In this document: piece after piece, positions 36,199 through 44,881 of the stretch
Numbering within the stretch: the stretch's first letter is position 1
How the letters are laid out: every line of letters begins with the position of its first letter
From: Allobosea vaviloviae
GTDB lineage: Bacteria; Pseudomonadota; Alphaproteobacteria; Rhizobiales; Beijerinckiaceae
Length of the DNA stretch: 64,000 nucleotides
Direction: 5' to 3'
Assembly: GCF_001298265.1 (NCBI RefSeq)
Contig: NZ_LGSZ01000095.1
Location: 124,001 to 188,000 of the forward strand
Notes under the pieces: generated by a model
Told to the model about the DNA's origin: nothing
What the model saw: only the letters and a program-made list of their open reading frames with translations
Database searches by the model: none
Made by a program: the position numbers and the translations under genes

Positions 36199-37133
36199 GC
36201 CTCGTCTTCGACATGGCGCTGGTCGCAGGATTGATCGCGCTGGCGCTGCATGTCGTCGTCACCCGCGACGGCCGAGGCGCCATTCTCGCCTTCATGGCGT
36301 TCGGCCTGCTGCTCGGCATCGGCTGGGCGCGGCTCGCTTCCGTCGACGTCGCGCTGACAGAGGCCGCGATCGGCGGCGGCCTGACCGGCATGCTTTTGCT
36401 GCGTGCCCAGGCCCATCTCGTGCGCCATGCCGCGCATCCAGCCGCGCTCCCGACCGACCGACGGCGCTGGCTCGTCCCGGCGCTCAGTTGCGGCCTCGTC
36501 ACCCTGGCTTTGGCTGCGGTCGTGCTTGCCTTTCCCCGGCCGGCGCCGAGCCTGGCGCATCAGGCGGTCGCTTCGCTGGAGGCCACCGGGCTCGGCAATC
36601 CCGTCACCGCCGTGCTGCTCGCCTATCGCGCCATCGACACGCTGCTGGAGAAGATCGTGCTGATCCTCGCGCTGGTCGGTGTCTGGTCGCTGAGCCGCGA
36701 TGCCGCCTGGGGCGGCGCCTCGCAGCTGCGGCCGGCTATCATCCCGGAGCCGCTGGTCTTCCTGGCGCGGGTGATGCCGCCCTTTGGCGTCCTGATCGCG
36801 GTCTATCAGGTCTGGGTCGGGGCCGACCTGCCGGGTGGAACCTTCCAGGCCGGCACCATCCTGGCCGCGATGGCGCTGCTCGTCATGCTGGCGGGCCTGC
36901 GCCTCGCGCCGCAAACACAAAGCAGGGCGCTGCGGCTGATGCTGGCGGGTGGGCCGGCGCTGTTCGTGCTGGTCGGCTTCCTCGGCGTCGCGGTTGCGCA
37001 GGGGTTCCTGTCCTATCCGGAAGCCATCGCCAAGCCGCTGATCGTCGGCATCGAGGCGGCGCTGACGCTGTCGATCGCTGGGACGCTCGCCCTGCTCGTC
37101 GCCGGCCCGCCGGACAGGGCGCCCGAGCCGTGA
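36195..37133 (+). CDS. Fused MbhD-MbhE-MrpB-like antiporter subunit
   Basis: This 312-residue protein joins three modules. Residues 1-80 resemble MbhD (DUF4040), with SVDVALTEAAIGGGLTGMLL. Residues about 95-175 resemble MbhE or the last part of MrpA (NPVTAVLLAYRAIDTLLEKI, VLILALVGVWSL). Residues about 185-312 are MnhB/MrpB (LARVMPPFGVLIAVYQVWVG followed by LPGGTFQAGTILAAMALL). In canonical Mrp systems the D and E parts form the C-terminus of MrpA; here they are separated from the NuoL-like subunit and fused to MrpB. It overlaps mrpG and the mrpC-like gene by 4 bp each. Confidence 0.85.
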   Translation: MSLVFDMALVAGLIALALHVVVTRDGRGAILAFMAFGLLLGIGWARLASVDVALTEAAIGGGLTGMLLLRAQAHLVRHAAHPAALPTDRRRWLVPALSCGLVTLALAAVVLAFPRPAPSLAHQAVASLEATGLGNPVTAVLLAYRAIDTLLEKIVLILALVGVWSLSRDAAWGGASQLRPAIIPEPLVFLARVMPPFGVLIAVYQVWVGADLPGGTFQAGTILAAMALLVMLAGLRLAPQTQSRALRLMLAGGPALFVLVGFLGVAVAQGFLSYPEAIAKPLIVGIEAALTLSIAGTLALLVAGPPDRAPEP

Positions 37134-37471
37134 GCGCGATCGCCCTGACATCGGCCTCGCTGTTTGGCCTGTGTGGCGCCGCGCTCGTCGGCATCGGCCT
37201 GTTTTGCATCCTCACCCATCCTGACCTGCTGCGCCGGATCATCGGCTTCAACATTCTTGGCGCAGGCATCTTCCTCGTCTTCGGGGCCGTCGCGCGCCGC
37301 GGGGCAGCGATGGGCTTAAGTGGCGATCCCGTGCCGCAGGCCATGGTGATCACCGGCATCGTCGTTGCCTTCGCTGCAACCGCGCTGGCGATAGCGCTGC
37401 TGCGACGCCTGGCCTCGCTCACCGGCAGCGCGACGCTCGAAGCCGCGACGCCTCCCCGGAGCGAGACATGA
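37130..37471 (+). CDS. mrpC: MrpC/MbhG (NuoK-like) antiporter subunit
   Basis: This 113-residue protein has three membrane helices and the NuoK/MrpC features LFCILTHPDLLRRIIGFNILGAGIFLVFGAV and DPVPQAMVITGIVVAFAATALAIALL (DPxPQAxVLTxIVI in the family). It starts with GTG overlapping the previous stop as GTGA, and ends overlapping the next start as ATGA. Confidence 0.9.
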   Translation: MSAIALTSASLFGLCGAALVGIGLFCILTHPDLLRRIIGFNILGAGIFLVFGAVARRGAAMGLSGDPVPQAMVITGIVVAFAATALAIALLRRLASLTGSATLEAATPPRSET

Positions 37472-38988
37472 CTTCGGCCTATGCCGCGACACCGGGCGGG
37501 CTGCTGCTGGTGCTCGCCGTCATGCTGCCGGCGGCGGCCGTGCTGGCGATGCTGGTGCTGGGCCCGCGACGGACGCGGGTCGTGGCGCTGGCGACGCTGG
37601 CGCTCGGCCTCGTCGTCGCACTCGCCATAGGACTCGAACTCGTCCGCAGCGGCACGGCGTTGATCTATGTACTCGGCAACTGGCAGCCGCCGCTCGGCAT
37701 CGCGCTGCGCGCCGATGGGCTGTCGGTGATGATGCTGGCGGTCACCGCCGTCGTCATGGCGGCGACGGGGCTGTTCGCGCGCGACCTCTTCGGGCTCGAC
37801 CTCGCAACCGCGGACGGGCGCCTGGGGACGAGTTTCTGGACGCTGCTGATGGGGCTGTGGAGCGGGCTGAACCTCGTCTTCGTCTCGCAGGACCTGTTCA
37901 ATCTCTATGTCGCGCTCGAACTCCTGACCTTCGCCGCCGTGCCGCTGGTCTGCCTCGACGGGCGCGGCGAGACCATGGCCGCAGCCCTGCGTTACCTGAT
38001 GTTCGCGCTGCTCGGCTCGATGCTCTATCTGCTCGGCGCCGGTCTGCTCTACGGCGCCTATGGCACGCTCGACATCCGGCTGATCGCGAGCGCGAGCCAG
38101 CACGGCCCGGCGATGGCCATCGCGCTGGCGCTGATGATCCCCGGCCTGCTCGCCAAGGCGGCGCTGTTTCCGCTGCATTTGTGGCTGCCGCCAGCCCATG
38201 CCGGCGCGCCCGCCGCCGCCAGCGCGGTGCTCTCGGCGCTGGTGATCAAGGCGCCAGTGTTCCTGATCCTGCGGCTGGTCGCCGACATCGCCCCGCCGGG
38301 TTCGGCCGCCGTCGCGGGACAGGTCCTGGCGGTGCTCGGCGCGGCATCCATCCTGTTCTGCAGCATCATGGCGCTGCGGCAGGAGCGGCTGAAGCTGATG
38401 ATCGCCTATTCGACCGTGGCGCAGATCGGCTATCTCTTCATCGTCTTCCCGCTGGCAGGCGTCGGCGACGGGACCGCGCCCTGGGGCACGATCGCCTGGA
38501 CCGGCGGGGCGCTGCAGCTGACCTCCCATGCGCTCGCCAAGGCGGCGATGTTCATGGCGGCGGGCATCGTCGCCGAGGCTGTCGGGCATGACCGCATCCG
38601 CGATCTCGGCGGGTTCGGCCGCGCCCCGCCCCTGCCCCCCCCCACCTTCGGGTGGGCGGGGCTGTCGCTGATGGGCATCCCGCCGAGCGGCGGCTTCATC
38701 GCGAAATGCCTGCTGCTGACGGCGGCCGCGATCGGCGGGCATCTCTGGCTGGCGCTGACGATCCTGGCGGGCGGGCTGCTTGCGGGCGGGTATGTCTTCC
38801 CCGTCATGGATCGCGCTCTCGCGACGCCCGCCGAACCGCTGTTGCTGCGCAAGCCGATCCCGCTGCGGCTCGAGCTCGTCCCGCTGGTCCTTGCGGTGCT
38901 GGCGGTGGCGCTCGGCTTCCTCCCGCTCGCGCCCTTCGGCCTGCTGCAGATCGGACGGCCCGACATCGCTCTGGCGGTGTCGCCATGA
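37468..38988 (+). CDS. mrpD: MrpD/MbhH-like proton-translocating subunit
   Basis: This 506-residue polytopic protein is a NuoN/MrpD-type antiporter subunit. The TM5 glutamate is present (LFNLYVALELLTFAAVPLV) and the TM7 lysine is in LLAKAALFPLHLWLPPAHA; a second lysine lies in LVIKAPVFLIL. MIAYSTVAQIGYLF and LTSHALAKAAMFMAAG are further family landmarks. A run of nine C at 38635-38643 occurs inside the gene within a Pro-rich loop (APPLPPPTFG). It is embedded in the antiporter operon with 4-bp overlaps. Confidence 0.92.
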   Translation: MTSAYAATPGGLLLVLAVMLPAAAVLAMLVLGPRRTRVVALATLALGLVVALAIGLELVRSGTALIYVLGNWQPPLGIALRADGLSVMMLAVTAVVMAATGLFARDLFGLDLATADGRLGTSFWTLLMGLWSGLNLVFVSQDLFNLYVALELLTFAAVPLVCLDGRGETMAAALRYLMFALLGSMLYLLGAGLLYGAYGTLDIRLIASASQHGPAMAIALALMIPGLLAKAALFPLHLWLPPAHAGAPAAASAVLSALVIKAPVFLILRLVADIAPPGSAAVAGQVLAVLGAASILFCSIMALRQERLKLMIAYSTVAQIGYLFIVFPLAGVGDGTAPWGTIAWTGGALQLTSHALAKAAMFMAAGIVAEAVGHDRIRDLGGFGRAPPLPPPTFGWAGLSLMGIPPSGGFIAKCLLLTAAAIGGHLWLALTILAGGLLAGGYVFPVMDRALATPAEPLLLRKPIPLRLELVPLVLAVLAVALGFLPLAPFGLLQIGRPDIALAVSP

Positions 38989-40628
38989 GTGCGGCAGCGA
39001 GCGCCGCCGGGCTGCTGTTGGCCGCGGCGCTGCTCGCGCCGCTGGCGCTGGCGGCCGGTTGCCTGTCGCGCGCCTTCCGGTCACGCGTGCCGGGGCTGCT
39101 CTGGCTCGCACCCATCCCCGCGCTGCTGGCGGCCGGGCTCCTGTCCGCCGGAACGGCCATAGCCTTCCCCGTGCCGTTCCGCATGACGCTGGCGCTCGAC
39201 CAACCCGGCGCGATCCTGCTTGGCGGCGCGGCACTGCTCTGGAGCGCGGCAGGGGCCTATGCCGCCTCCTATCTGCGCGGCAAGCCGGGGCTGACGGGGT
39301 TCTGCGTCTGGTGGCTGCTGACGCTGGCGGGCAGCCTCGGCGTCCTGATCGTCGCCGACATCGCCGGCTTCTACCTGCTGTTCACGCTGGCGAGCCTCTC
39401 GGCCTATGGGTTGGTCGCGCATGAGCAGACTGACGCGGCCAGGCGGGCCGGCCTCGTCTACATGGTGCTGGCGCTGCTGGGCGAGGCCTTCCTGCTCTTC
39501 GCCTTCGTCATGCTGGCGGCCGGACAGCCCGATCCCAATCCGCTGATCCGCGATGCGGTGGCGGCGCTGCCGGGCTCGCCGATGCGGGACGGCATCGCGG
39601 TGCTGCTGATGCTGGGTTTCGCGCTCAAGATGGGGCTAATCCCGCTGCATGTCTGGCTGCCGCTCGCCCATCCGGCCGCGCCGATGCCGGCCTCGGCGGT
39701 GCTCAGCGGCGTGCTGGTCAAGGCCGGCGTCATCGGGCTGATCCGGTTCCTGCCGTTCGAATCCGCGCAGCCGCTATGGGGCACGGTGCTCGCCACGGTC
39801 GGTATCCTGACCGCCTTTGTCGGCGCAGCGCTCGGCGTGGCGCAGCGGCGCCCCAAGACGATCCTGGCCTATTCGACCGTCAGCCAGATGGGCCTCGTCG
39901 CTGCGATCCTCGGCGCCGGGCTGGCCGCTGGCGATGCCTCCGCGCCGGGGCTGGCTGCCTATTACGGGTTGCATCACACGCTGGTGAAAGGTGGGTTGTT
40001 CCTGGCCGTCGGCGTCGCCTTTGCCTCGGGCGGGGCGCATCGCGTCCCGGTGTTGCTGCTCACCGGCCTGCTGGCCCTCAGCCTCGCCGGCCTGCCTTTG
40101 ACCAGCGGCGCGCTCGCCAAGCTCGCGGTCAAGCCGATGCTGGGCTACGGCCTGTTCAGCATCGCCGTCTCGCTCGCGGCCGCCGGCAGCACGATGCTGA
40201 TGCTGCATTTCATCGCCGTGATGGCGCGCGAGACGGCCGACAACCCGGCCGCGAGCGCCCCATTGGCCGAAACCCTGCCGTTCCTGATCGTCGCCGCCGC
40301 ATCGTTCATCATCCCCTGGTGGCTTTACCCGACCCTGTCTGGCGACCCACTCGCCAGCGCCTGGAGCCTCGCTTCGCTGTGGAAGCTCGTCTGGCCGATG
40401 ATGCTGGGGGTCGCGATCTTCATCGGCACGGGCCGCTTCGCGGGGATGGCCGGGCGCGTGCCGGAGGGCGACATCCTCGTCCTGGCGGAGCGGCAGGCTC
40501 CACGCCTCGCCCACCTGCCGGCCGCGATCGAGCGGCTCGATGGGCGGCTGCGGCTCTGGCCCACGGCCGGCCTCGTGTTGCTTTGTCTTGTCATCTGGCT
40601 TGGCGGCGGCTTCCTGCTGGCCGCATAG
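38985..40628 (+). CDS. Second MrpD/HyfB-like antiporter subunit (takes the place of MrpA)
   Basis: This 547-residue membrane protein is a second proton-translocating (Proton_antipo_M) subunit: ALKMGLIPLHVWLPLAHPAA carries the TM7 lysine, ILAYSTVSQMGLVAAILG and YGLHHTLVKGGLFLAVGVAF the distal motifs. The usual TM5 glutamate is not seen: the aligned stretch reads GFYLLFTLASLSAYGLV. It lacks the MrpA C-terminal domains, which are found in the fused subunit instead. It starts with ATG overlapping the previous stop. The C-terminal sixth is weakly conserved and ends in a membrane anchor. Confidence 0.87.
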   Translation: MSAAASAAGLLLAAALLAPLALAAGCLSRAFRSRVPGLLWLAPIPALLAAGLLSAGTAIAFPVPFRMTLALDQPGAILLGGAALLWSAAGAYAASYLRGKPGLTGFCVWWLLTLAGSLGVLIVADIAGFYLLFTLASLSAYGLVAHEQTDAARRAGLVYMVLALLGEAFLLFAFVMLAAGQPDPNPLIRDAVAALPGSPMRDGIAVLLMLGFALKMGLIPLHVWLPLAHPAAPMPASAVLSGVLVKAGVIGLIRFLPFESAQPLWGTVLATVGILTAFVGAALGVAQRRPKTILAYSTVSQMGLVAAILGAGLAAGDASAPGLAAYYGLHHTLVKGGLFLAVGVAFASGGAHRVPVLLLTGLLALSLAGLPLTSGALAKLAVKPMLGYGLFSIAVSLAAAGSTMLMLHFIAVMARETADNPAASAPLAETLPFLIVAAASFIIPWWLYPTLSGDPLASAWSLASLWKLVWPMMLGVAIFIGTGRFAGMAGRVPEGDILVLAERQAPRLAHLPAAIERLDGRLRLWPTAGLVLLCLVIWLGGGFLLAA

Positions 40629-42491
40629 ATGATGACCGGCCGACCGGCCCCGCCTCAAAGCCCTGGACGCGCCCTCGTGAACGCCATCGAAAGCACAACC
40701 CTCGTCGTCGCGGTGACGATCGCGTTCTTCGCCTGGAACCGGCTGCCGGTGGTCGTGGTCGCGATCGGGGCGGCCCTGTCGCTCTGGGCGCTCGGCGTCG
40801 TCACGCTGGAACAGGCGCTGGCGGGCTTCGGCGACCGTGCGGTGATGTTCGTCGCCAGCCTGTTCATCGTCAGCGCCGCGCTCGACAAGACCGGCGTCAC
40901 CGCCTGGGCCGGGCAGATCCTGATCGCCAAAGCCGGCGAGAGCAAGAACCGCCTGCTCGTGATCATCATGGCCGCGGCCGGTGCGCTCACCGCGCTGATC
41001 AGCGGCGGCGGCGCGGTTGCCGCGCTCATGCCGGTCGTGGTGCTGGCGGCGATCCGGCTGCGGCAATCGCCGACGCTGCTGCTGATGCCGCTCGCCTTCT
41101 CGGCCCATGCCGGCGCCAACATCCTGTTGACCGGCGCGCCCAAGAACATTCTCGTTTCCGAGGCACTGGAGGACAGCGGCCTGCCCGGTTTCGGTTTCGC
41201 CGAATTCGCGCTCGTCGGCCTGCCGCTGCTGGCGGGGACGATGCTGATCATCCTGCTCCTGGGCAAGCGCCTGCTGCCGGCGCAGGGCAATGCACGCCTG
41301 CCCGCTGATTTCAGCCGGCATGCCCAGACGCTGGTCGAGCATTACGGGCTCACCGACGGCTTCTTCCATCTGCGCGTGCGGGCGAGCTCCGAGCTGATCG
41401 GCACGCTTCCAGCGGCGATCGACATCTCGCAGCAGGAGGGCGCGATCGAACTCGTCACCGTTCAGGCCGGAACAACCGGCATCGCGCGCGGGGATCAGCC
41501 GATCCGCGAGGGCGACTATCTCCTGGTCAAGGGCGAGGCAGGGGCGGTGGCGCGGCTCTGTGCCGCCTCGCATCTCGCCCCGCGCGACGCAGCCGATGAC
41601 GGCGATGCCGCCGGGGCCCTGCTCAACCGCAGCACGGGGCTGGCCGAGGTGGTGATCCCGCCGCGCTCGGCCTTCATCGGCAAGGCGGTGCATCCCGGCA
41701 TGACGACCGAGGGCGGCGACCTGATCGTGCTCGCGGTCCAGCGCGGCGGCGCCGATCTTGATCCGGCGGACCTGGCCCTGCGGGCCGGCGACACGGTGCT
41801 GCTCAAGGGCAGTTGGAAGGCGCTCGACCTGCGGCTGGCGGATGCCGACGTGCTGGTCGTCAATTCGCCCGATCTCGTGCGCCGGCAGGCCGTGCCGATG
41901 GGCGCTGGCGCCGGCGTCGCGCTGGCTGCGCTCGGCGCGCTCGTCCTGCTGCTGGCGACCGGCTTCGTGCCGCCCGCGGTCGCCGCGCTCATCTGCGCGC
42001 TGGTGCTGATCGGTGCCGGCATCCTCTCGGTCGAGGAGGCCTATCGCGCCATCCACTGGACCACGATCATCCTGATCGGCGCGATGATGCCGCTCTCGAT
42101 CGCGATGGTGCAGTCGGGCGCGGCCGATCTCGTCGCGCGCCAGCTCGTGGCGCTGACCGGCAGTGGCGGGCCGACGGTCTTCCTCGCCGGCCTGTTCCTG
42201 CTCACCGCCTGCCTCGGCCAGATCATGAGCAACACGGCCACGACGATGCTGGTGATCCCGATCGCGATGGCCGCCGCCGCCAGCATGGGCGTCTCGCCCC
42301 GGCCGATCCTGATGAGCCTGTGCATCGCCGGCTCGGCCTCTTTCATGACGCCGATCGCGACCTCGACCAACCTGATGGTGATGGGCCCGGGCGGCTATGC
42401 CTTCGGCGACTACTGGAAGCTCGGCCTGCCGCTGATGATCTGGTTCTTTGTCATGGCGGTGTTCTACGTGCCGCTGATCTGGCGGTTCTGA
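40629..42491 (+). CDS. SLC13/DASS-type permease with two TrkA-C (RCK_C) domains, second copy
   Basis: This protein of up to 620 residues has the same architecture as the product at 15445-17283: membrane half, two RCK_C-like domains (FFHLRVRASSELIGTLPAAI; VVIPPRSAFIGKAVHPGM), and a second membrane half ending VFYVPLIWRF. It retains ILLTGAPKNILVSEA and TPIATSTNLMVMGPGGYAFGDYW. The ATG is directly after the antiporter stop, so it may be the last gene of that operon. By alignment with its paralogue, GTG at 40677 could be the true start. Cargo is probably a di- or tricarboxylate or sulfate. Confidence 0.87.
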   Translation: MMTGRPAPPQSPGRALVNAIESTTLVVAVTIAFFAWNRLPVVVVAIGAALSLWALGVVTLEQALAGFGDRAVMFVASLFIVSAALDKTGVTAWAGQILIAKAGESKNRLLVIIMAAAGALTALISGGGAVAALMPVVVLAAIRLRQSPTLLLMPLAFSAHAGANILLTGAPKNILVSEALEDSGLPGFGFAEFALVGLPLLAGTMLIILLLGKRLLPAQGNARLPADFSRHAQTLVEHYGLTDGFFHLRVRASSELIGTLPAAIDISQQEGAIELVTVQAGTTGIARGDQPIREGDYLLVKGEAGAVARLCAASHLAPRDAADDGDAAGALLNRSTGLAEVVIPPRSAFIGKAVHPGMTTEGGDLIVLAVQRGGADLDPADLALRAGDTVLLKGSWKALDLRLADADVLVVNSPDLVRRQAVPMGAGAGVALAALGALVLLLATGFVPPAVAALICALVLIGAGILSVEEAYRAIHWTTIILIGAMMPLSIAMVQSGAADLVARQLVALTGSGGPTVFLAGLFLLTACLGQIMSNTATTMLVIPIAMAAAASMGVSPRPILMSLCIAGSASFMTPIATSTNLMVMGPGGYAFGDYWKLGLPLMIWFFVMAVFYVPLIWRF

Positions 42492-42532
42492 AGGGGCGGC
42501 TAGACCTCATTGACCCTGTTCGCCTGAGCGCC

Positions 42533-42638
42533 GTCATCCCGGGCGACCGCAGGGAGACCCGGGATCCATGCCTGAACCTTGACCTGCAAGTGCTCCGGAA
42601 CGGATCCCGGATCTCCGCTTCGCTACGTCTGGGATGAC
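42533..42638. repeat. Long imperfect palindrome, REP-like intergenic element
   Basis: The left arm (42533-42567) begins GTCATCCCGGGC and ends CCCGGGATCC. The right arm (42602-42638) begins GGATCCCGGATC and ends GGGATGAC. The reverse complement of the right arm matches the left arm at both ends and in most inner positions, with a 34-base loop. It lies between two convergent genes (stops at 42491 and 42663) and could end transcription in both directions. Elements with these ends are common dispersed repeats in Hyphomicrobiales genomes to my knowledge. Confidence 0.75.
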
Positions 42639-42662
42639 CCGCGTTTGAGGTCGACCGGCTTT

Positions 42663-44150
42663 CTATTCCGCCTTCTCCGCCGCCGCAGCCCCAACCGGCC
42701 CTCCGAGCCGCTCGTCGATCCGGCCGAGCAGATAGGGGTAGAACGGGTTCGAGGACATCCGCAGCAGCGCGTCGAGATTGACGATCAGCGTGCCGCGCTC
42801 GCCGCGCGCCGCCACCGAGCCGAGCTGGATGCCGAAATCATCCGCCGGATCGGGCGTCATGCCGTAGAGCCCGTCGGTCAGCGGGAACGGCAGCGCGACA
42901 TGCGAGAGCGAGAACACGTCGCGCGGGAAGGCCAGGCCGAGCGGCCGTTCCGTCTCCTCGCTCGCGCCGGCCTCGGTCACGCGCTCGACGACCTCGCTCG
43001 CATCCGGGCTCGCATTGGTGATGACCGAGAGCCGGAAGGCGCGCGGCGTCGGCGGCAGCATGCGGCCGAGCAGCGTGTCGGCCGAGCTGTTCAAGAGCGG
43101 GCCGAACTTGGCGCTGCGGTTGAGGTCGAACAGCACGAGCTCGCTGCCATTGGCCGGCAGATGGGCATAGAGCGACGTGATGATCGCGCGCGTCGAGACC
43201 GTGAAGTCCATCACCGACTGGAAGGTGATCAGCGGCGGCAGATCCTTCAGCCGGCCCTCTCGCGACTGCCTGATGATCTTTTGCTGCAGCGCCGCCGTGA
43301 GCAGATGCGACTGGCGCGCCCCGTTCACGGGGAAGGAGTTGTATTTGAACGGATTGAACTCGGGCAGCACGCTGAGCCATGCCGCCTTGGCGAAGGACGG
43401 CAGGATCGCGGGCAGGGCGGCGAGCCCAGCGAAGCGGGCGAAGGCGGTGATCCCGACCATCGGCGAGATCAGCACGACGCGCTCCGCCCGCGGCAGCGTG
43501 CTATCCTCCAGCGCGTCGAGCGCGTGCATGAGGGCGAGAGCGCCGCCGTTCGAGAAGCCGACCAGATGCAGCGGCGCGGACGGTCCAGCCAGGCGTCGCG
43601 CCTCGCGGACGGCGAGGCGGGTCGCGGCCAGCCAATCCTCCCAGTCGACCTCGGTGAGCCCGGCCGGCACGGTGCCGTGGCCGGGCAGGCGCGGGGCCAC
43701 CGCGACGAAGCCGCGCTCGCGATACTGCCGCGCGACATGGCGCAGGCTGTAGGGCGAATCCGTCAACCCATGCAGGAAGACGGCCGCACCTTTCGGCGGC
43801 CCCTCCGGCTCCAACACATAGGAGCGGTTCCAGTCCTGCGCGAAGCGGCCGGGGTAGATCGGGCTGCCGTCGAAATAGCGGTTCACCGGCACGCGCTCGG
43901 CCGGATCGAGCTTCTGCGTCACCTCGAGGCGGATCGAGGCGAAAGCCGCATCTTCGGCCGCCAGATAGGCGCGCCAGTCGCCGTGGTCGAGCTCGGCGAT
44001 CGAGAGCTCGGTGGGGATATAGGTATGCCAGGGCTCGAGCGGGGCGCCCCGCTCGGAATCATAGACCCGCAGCGCAAGCAGGGAGACAACCACAATGGCG
44101 AGAATGGCGGCGGTTCGCTTCAGGATGCGGCCGACCCGATGAGCCGTCAT
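42663..44150 (-). CDS. Membrane-anchored alpha/beta hydrolase
   Basis: This 495-residue protein has one N-terminal membrane helix (residues 11-28) and a large alpha/beta hydrolase domain. The oxyanion region is VFLHGLTDSPYSLRHVA, and the nucleophile elbow is GFSNGG with Ser 200. PRLPGHGTVP is also typical of serine lipases and esterases of this fold. The protein is longer than usual, with an extra C-terminal region. The start overlaps the end of a small transposase-like frame as ATGA, which looks accidental. No substrate is evident. Confidence 0.85.
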   Translation of the reverse strand: MTAHRVGRILKRTAAILAIVVVSLLALRVYDSERGAPLEPWHTYIPTELSIAELDHGDWRAYLAAEDAAFASIRLEVTQKLDPAERVPVNRYFDGSPIYPGRFAQDWNRSYVLEPEGPPKGAAVFLHGLTDSPYSLRHVARQYRERGFVAVAPRLPGHGTVPAGLTEVDWEDWLAATRLAVREARRLAGPSAPLHLVGFSNGGALALMHALDALEDSTLPRAERVVLISPMVGITAFARFAGLAALPAILPSFAKAAWLSVLPEFNPFKYNSFPVNGARQSHLLTAALQQKIIRQSREGRLKDLPPLITFQSVMDFTVSTRAIITSLYAHLPANGSELVLFDLNRSAKFGPLLNSSADTLLGRMLPPTPRAFRLSVITNASPDASEVVERVTEAGASEETERPLGLAFPRDVFSLSHVALPFPLTDGLYGMTPDPADDFGIQLGSVAARGERGTLIVNLDALLRMSSNPFYPYLLGRIDERLGGPVGAAAAEKAE

Positions 44151-44389
44151 AGAGTGTGTTCCTTCAGCCGCCGTCGCGGGATTTCGGGGACCGCCGCGTC
44201 ACAACCGGTCCGGTGCCCCTTTGGGTGGTGTCCGATCAGGTTGGTCCGGACGGCGTGGGCGGGTGTTCTTCCTGCGAGGCTACCATGGCGCCTGTGGTGT
44301 TTGTACCAGGCGAGCCATCGCTGGGCTTCGGCGTGCGCATTTTGCGAGCTGTGTGACACTTTGGCGATCGAGGCGGCTCGCCTGCTCAA
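44147..44389 (-). pseudogene. Transposase (DDE integrase core) C-terminal fragment
   Basis: An 80-codon minus-strand frame contains WLAWYKHHRRHGSLAGRTP followed by AHAVRTNL (core at about 44237-44332). This matches the end of rve-type transposases (W..YN..RPH..LGGRTP..A) of the IS3/IS481 groups. The DDE catalytic domain and any inverted repeats are missing. It lies immediately next to a truncated LysR gene, so the insertion or its loss may have shaped this site. Confidence 0.65.
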
Positions 44390-44404
44390 GGATCGCGGGG
44401 GGAC

Positions 44405-44881
44405 CTAATCCAGATCTGACGGTGCAAGTCGGCGAACGTTGCGGCGCAGGATCGTCTCAAAGGTGGCCAGCGCGGGTGACACCGACCTCCCGCTCGGGCG
44501 GATCATCACGATGTCCCGCGCGATGATAGGGTTCGAGAGCGGTTGCGAGACGATTCTGCGATGAGGCGCGGCCGCGAGCGCATAGGTCGGCAGGACCGCG
44601 ACGCCGAGCCGCGCTTCGACCAGCGCCAGCGCCGTCGTGATCTGCGAAACTTCGTAAGCGGGCAGCAGCGGCATCCCGACCGTCTTATAGGCGACCTCGA
44701 TCAGCAGCCGGATGCCACTGTCGCGCGTCAACGTGATCAGCGGCTCGCCCTGCAGCTCCCGCCACGCGACAGCGGTGCCCGCGAACCGGCTGGCCGGGCT
44801 GCAGAACAGCATCAGGCTGTAGGGCTCAACTCTTGAGAAGGCTGAGCTTCCATGGAGACCGCCGCCGACATTGGTTTCGGT
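44405..44881 (-). pseudogene. Truncated LysR family regulator (effector-binding domain only)
   Basis: The minus frame from 44881 to the stop at 44405 encodes about 158 residues of the C-terminal half of a LysR substrate-binding domain: GGGLHGSSAFSRVEPYSL at the front, then LFCSPASRF, LVEARLGVAVLPTY, and the C-terminal LATFETILRRNV. A stop codon at 44882-44884 ends the frame upstream and no helix-turn-helix is found. The longest ATG start would be at 44812. The gene is therefore a remnant, lying between a transposase tail and an intact LysR gene of the same direction. Confidence 0.7.

Noticed and set aside
36883..39234. Very long minus-strand frame opposite the antiporter genes
   Set aside because: Gln/Arg/His-rich antisense translation of membrane-protein genes; no family features.
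39774..42056. Long minus-strand frame opposite the antiporter and SLC13 genes
   Set aside because: Same shadow composition, and both plus-strand genes are well supported by membrane motifs and overlapping starts.
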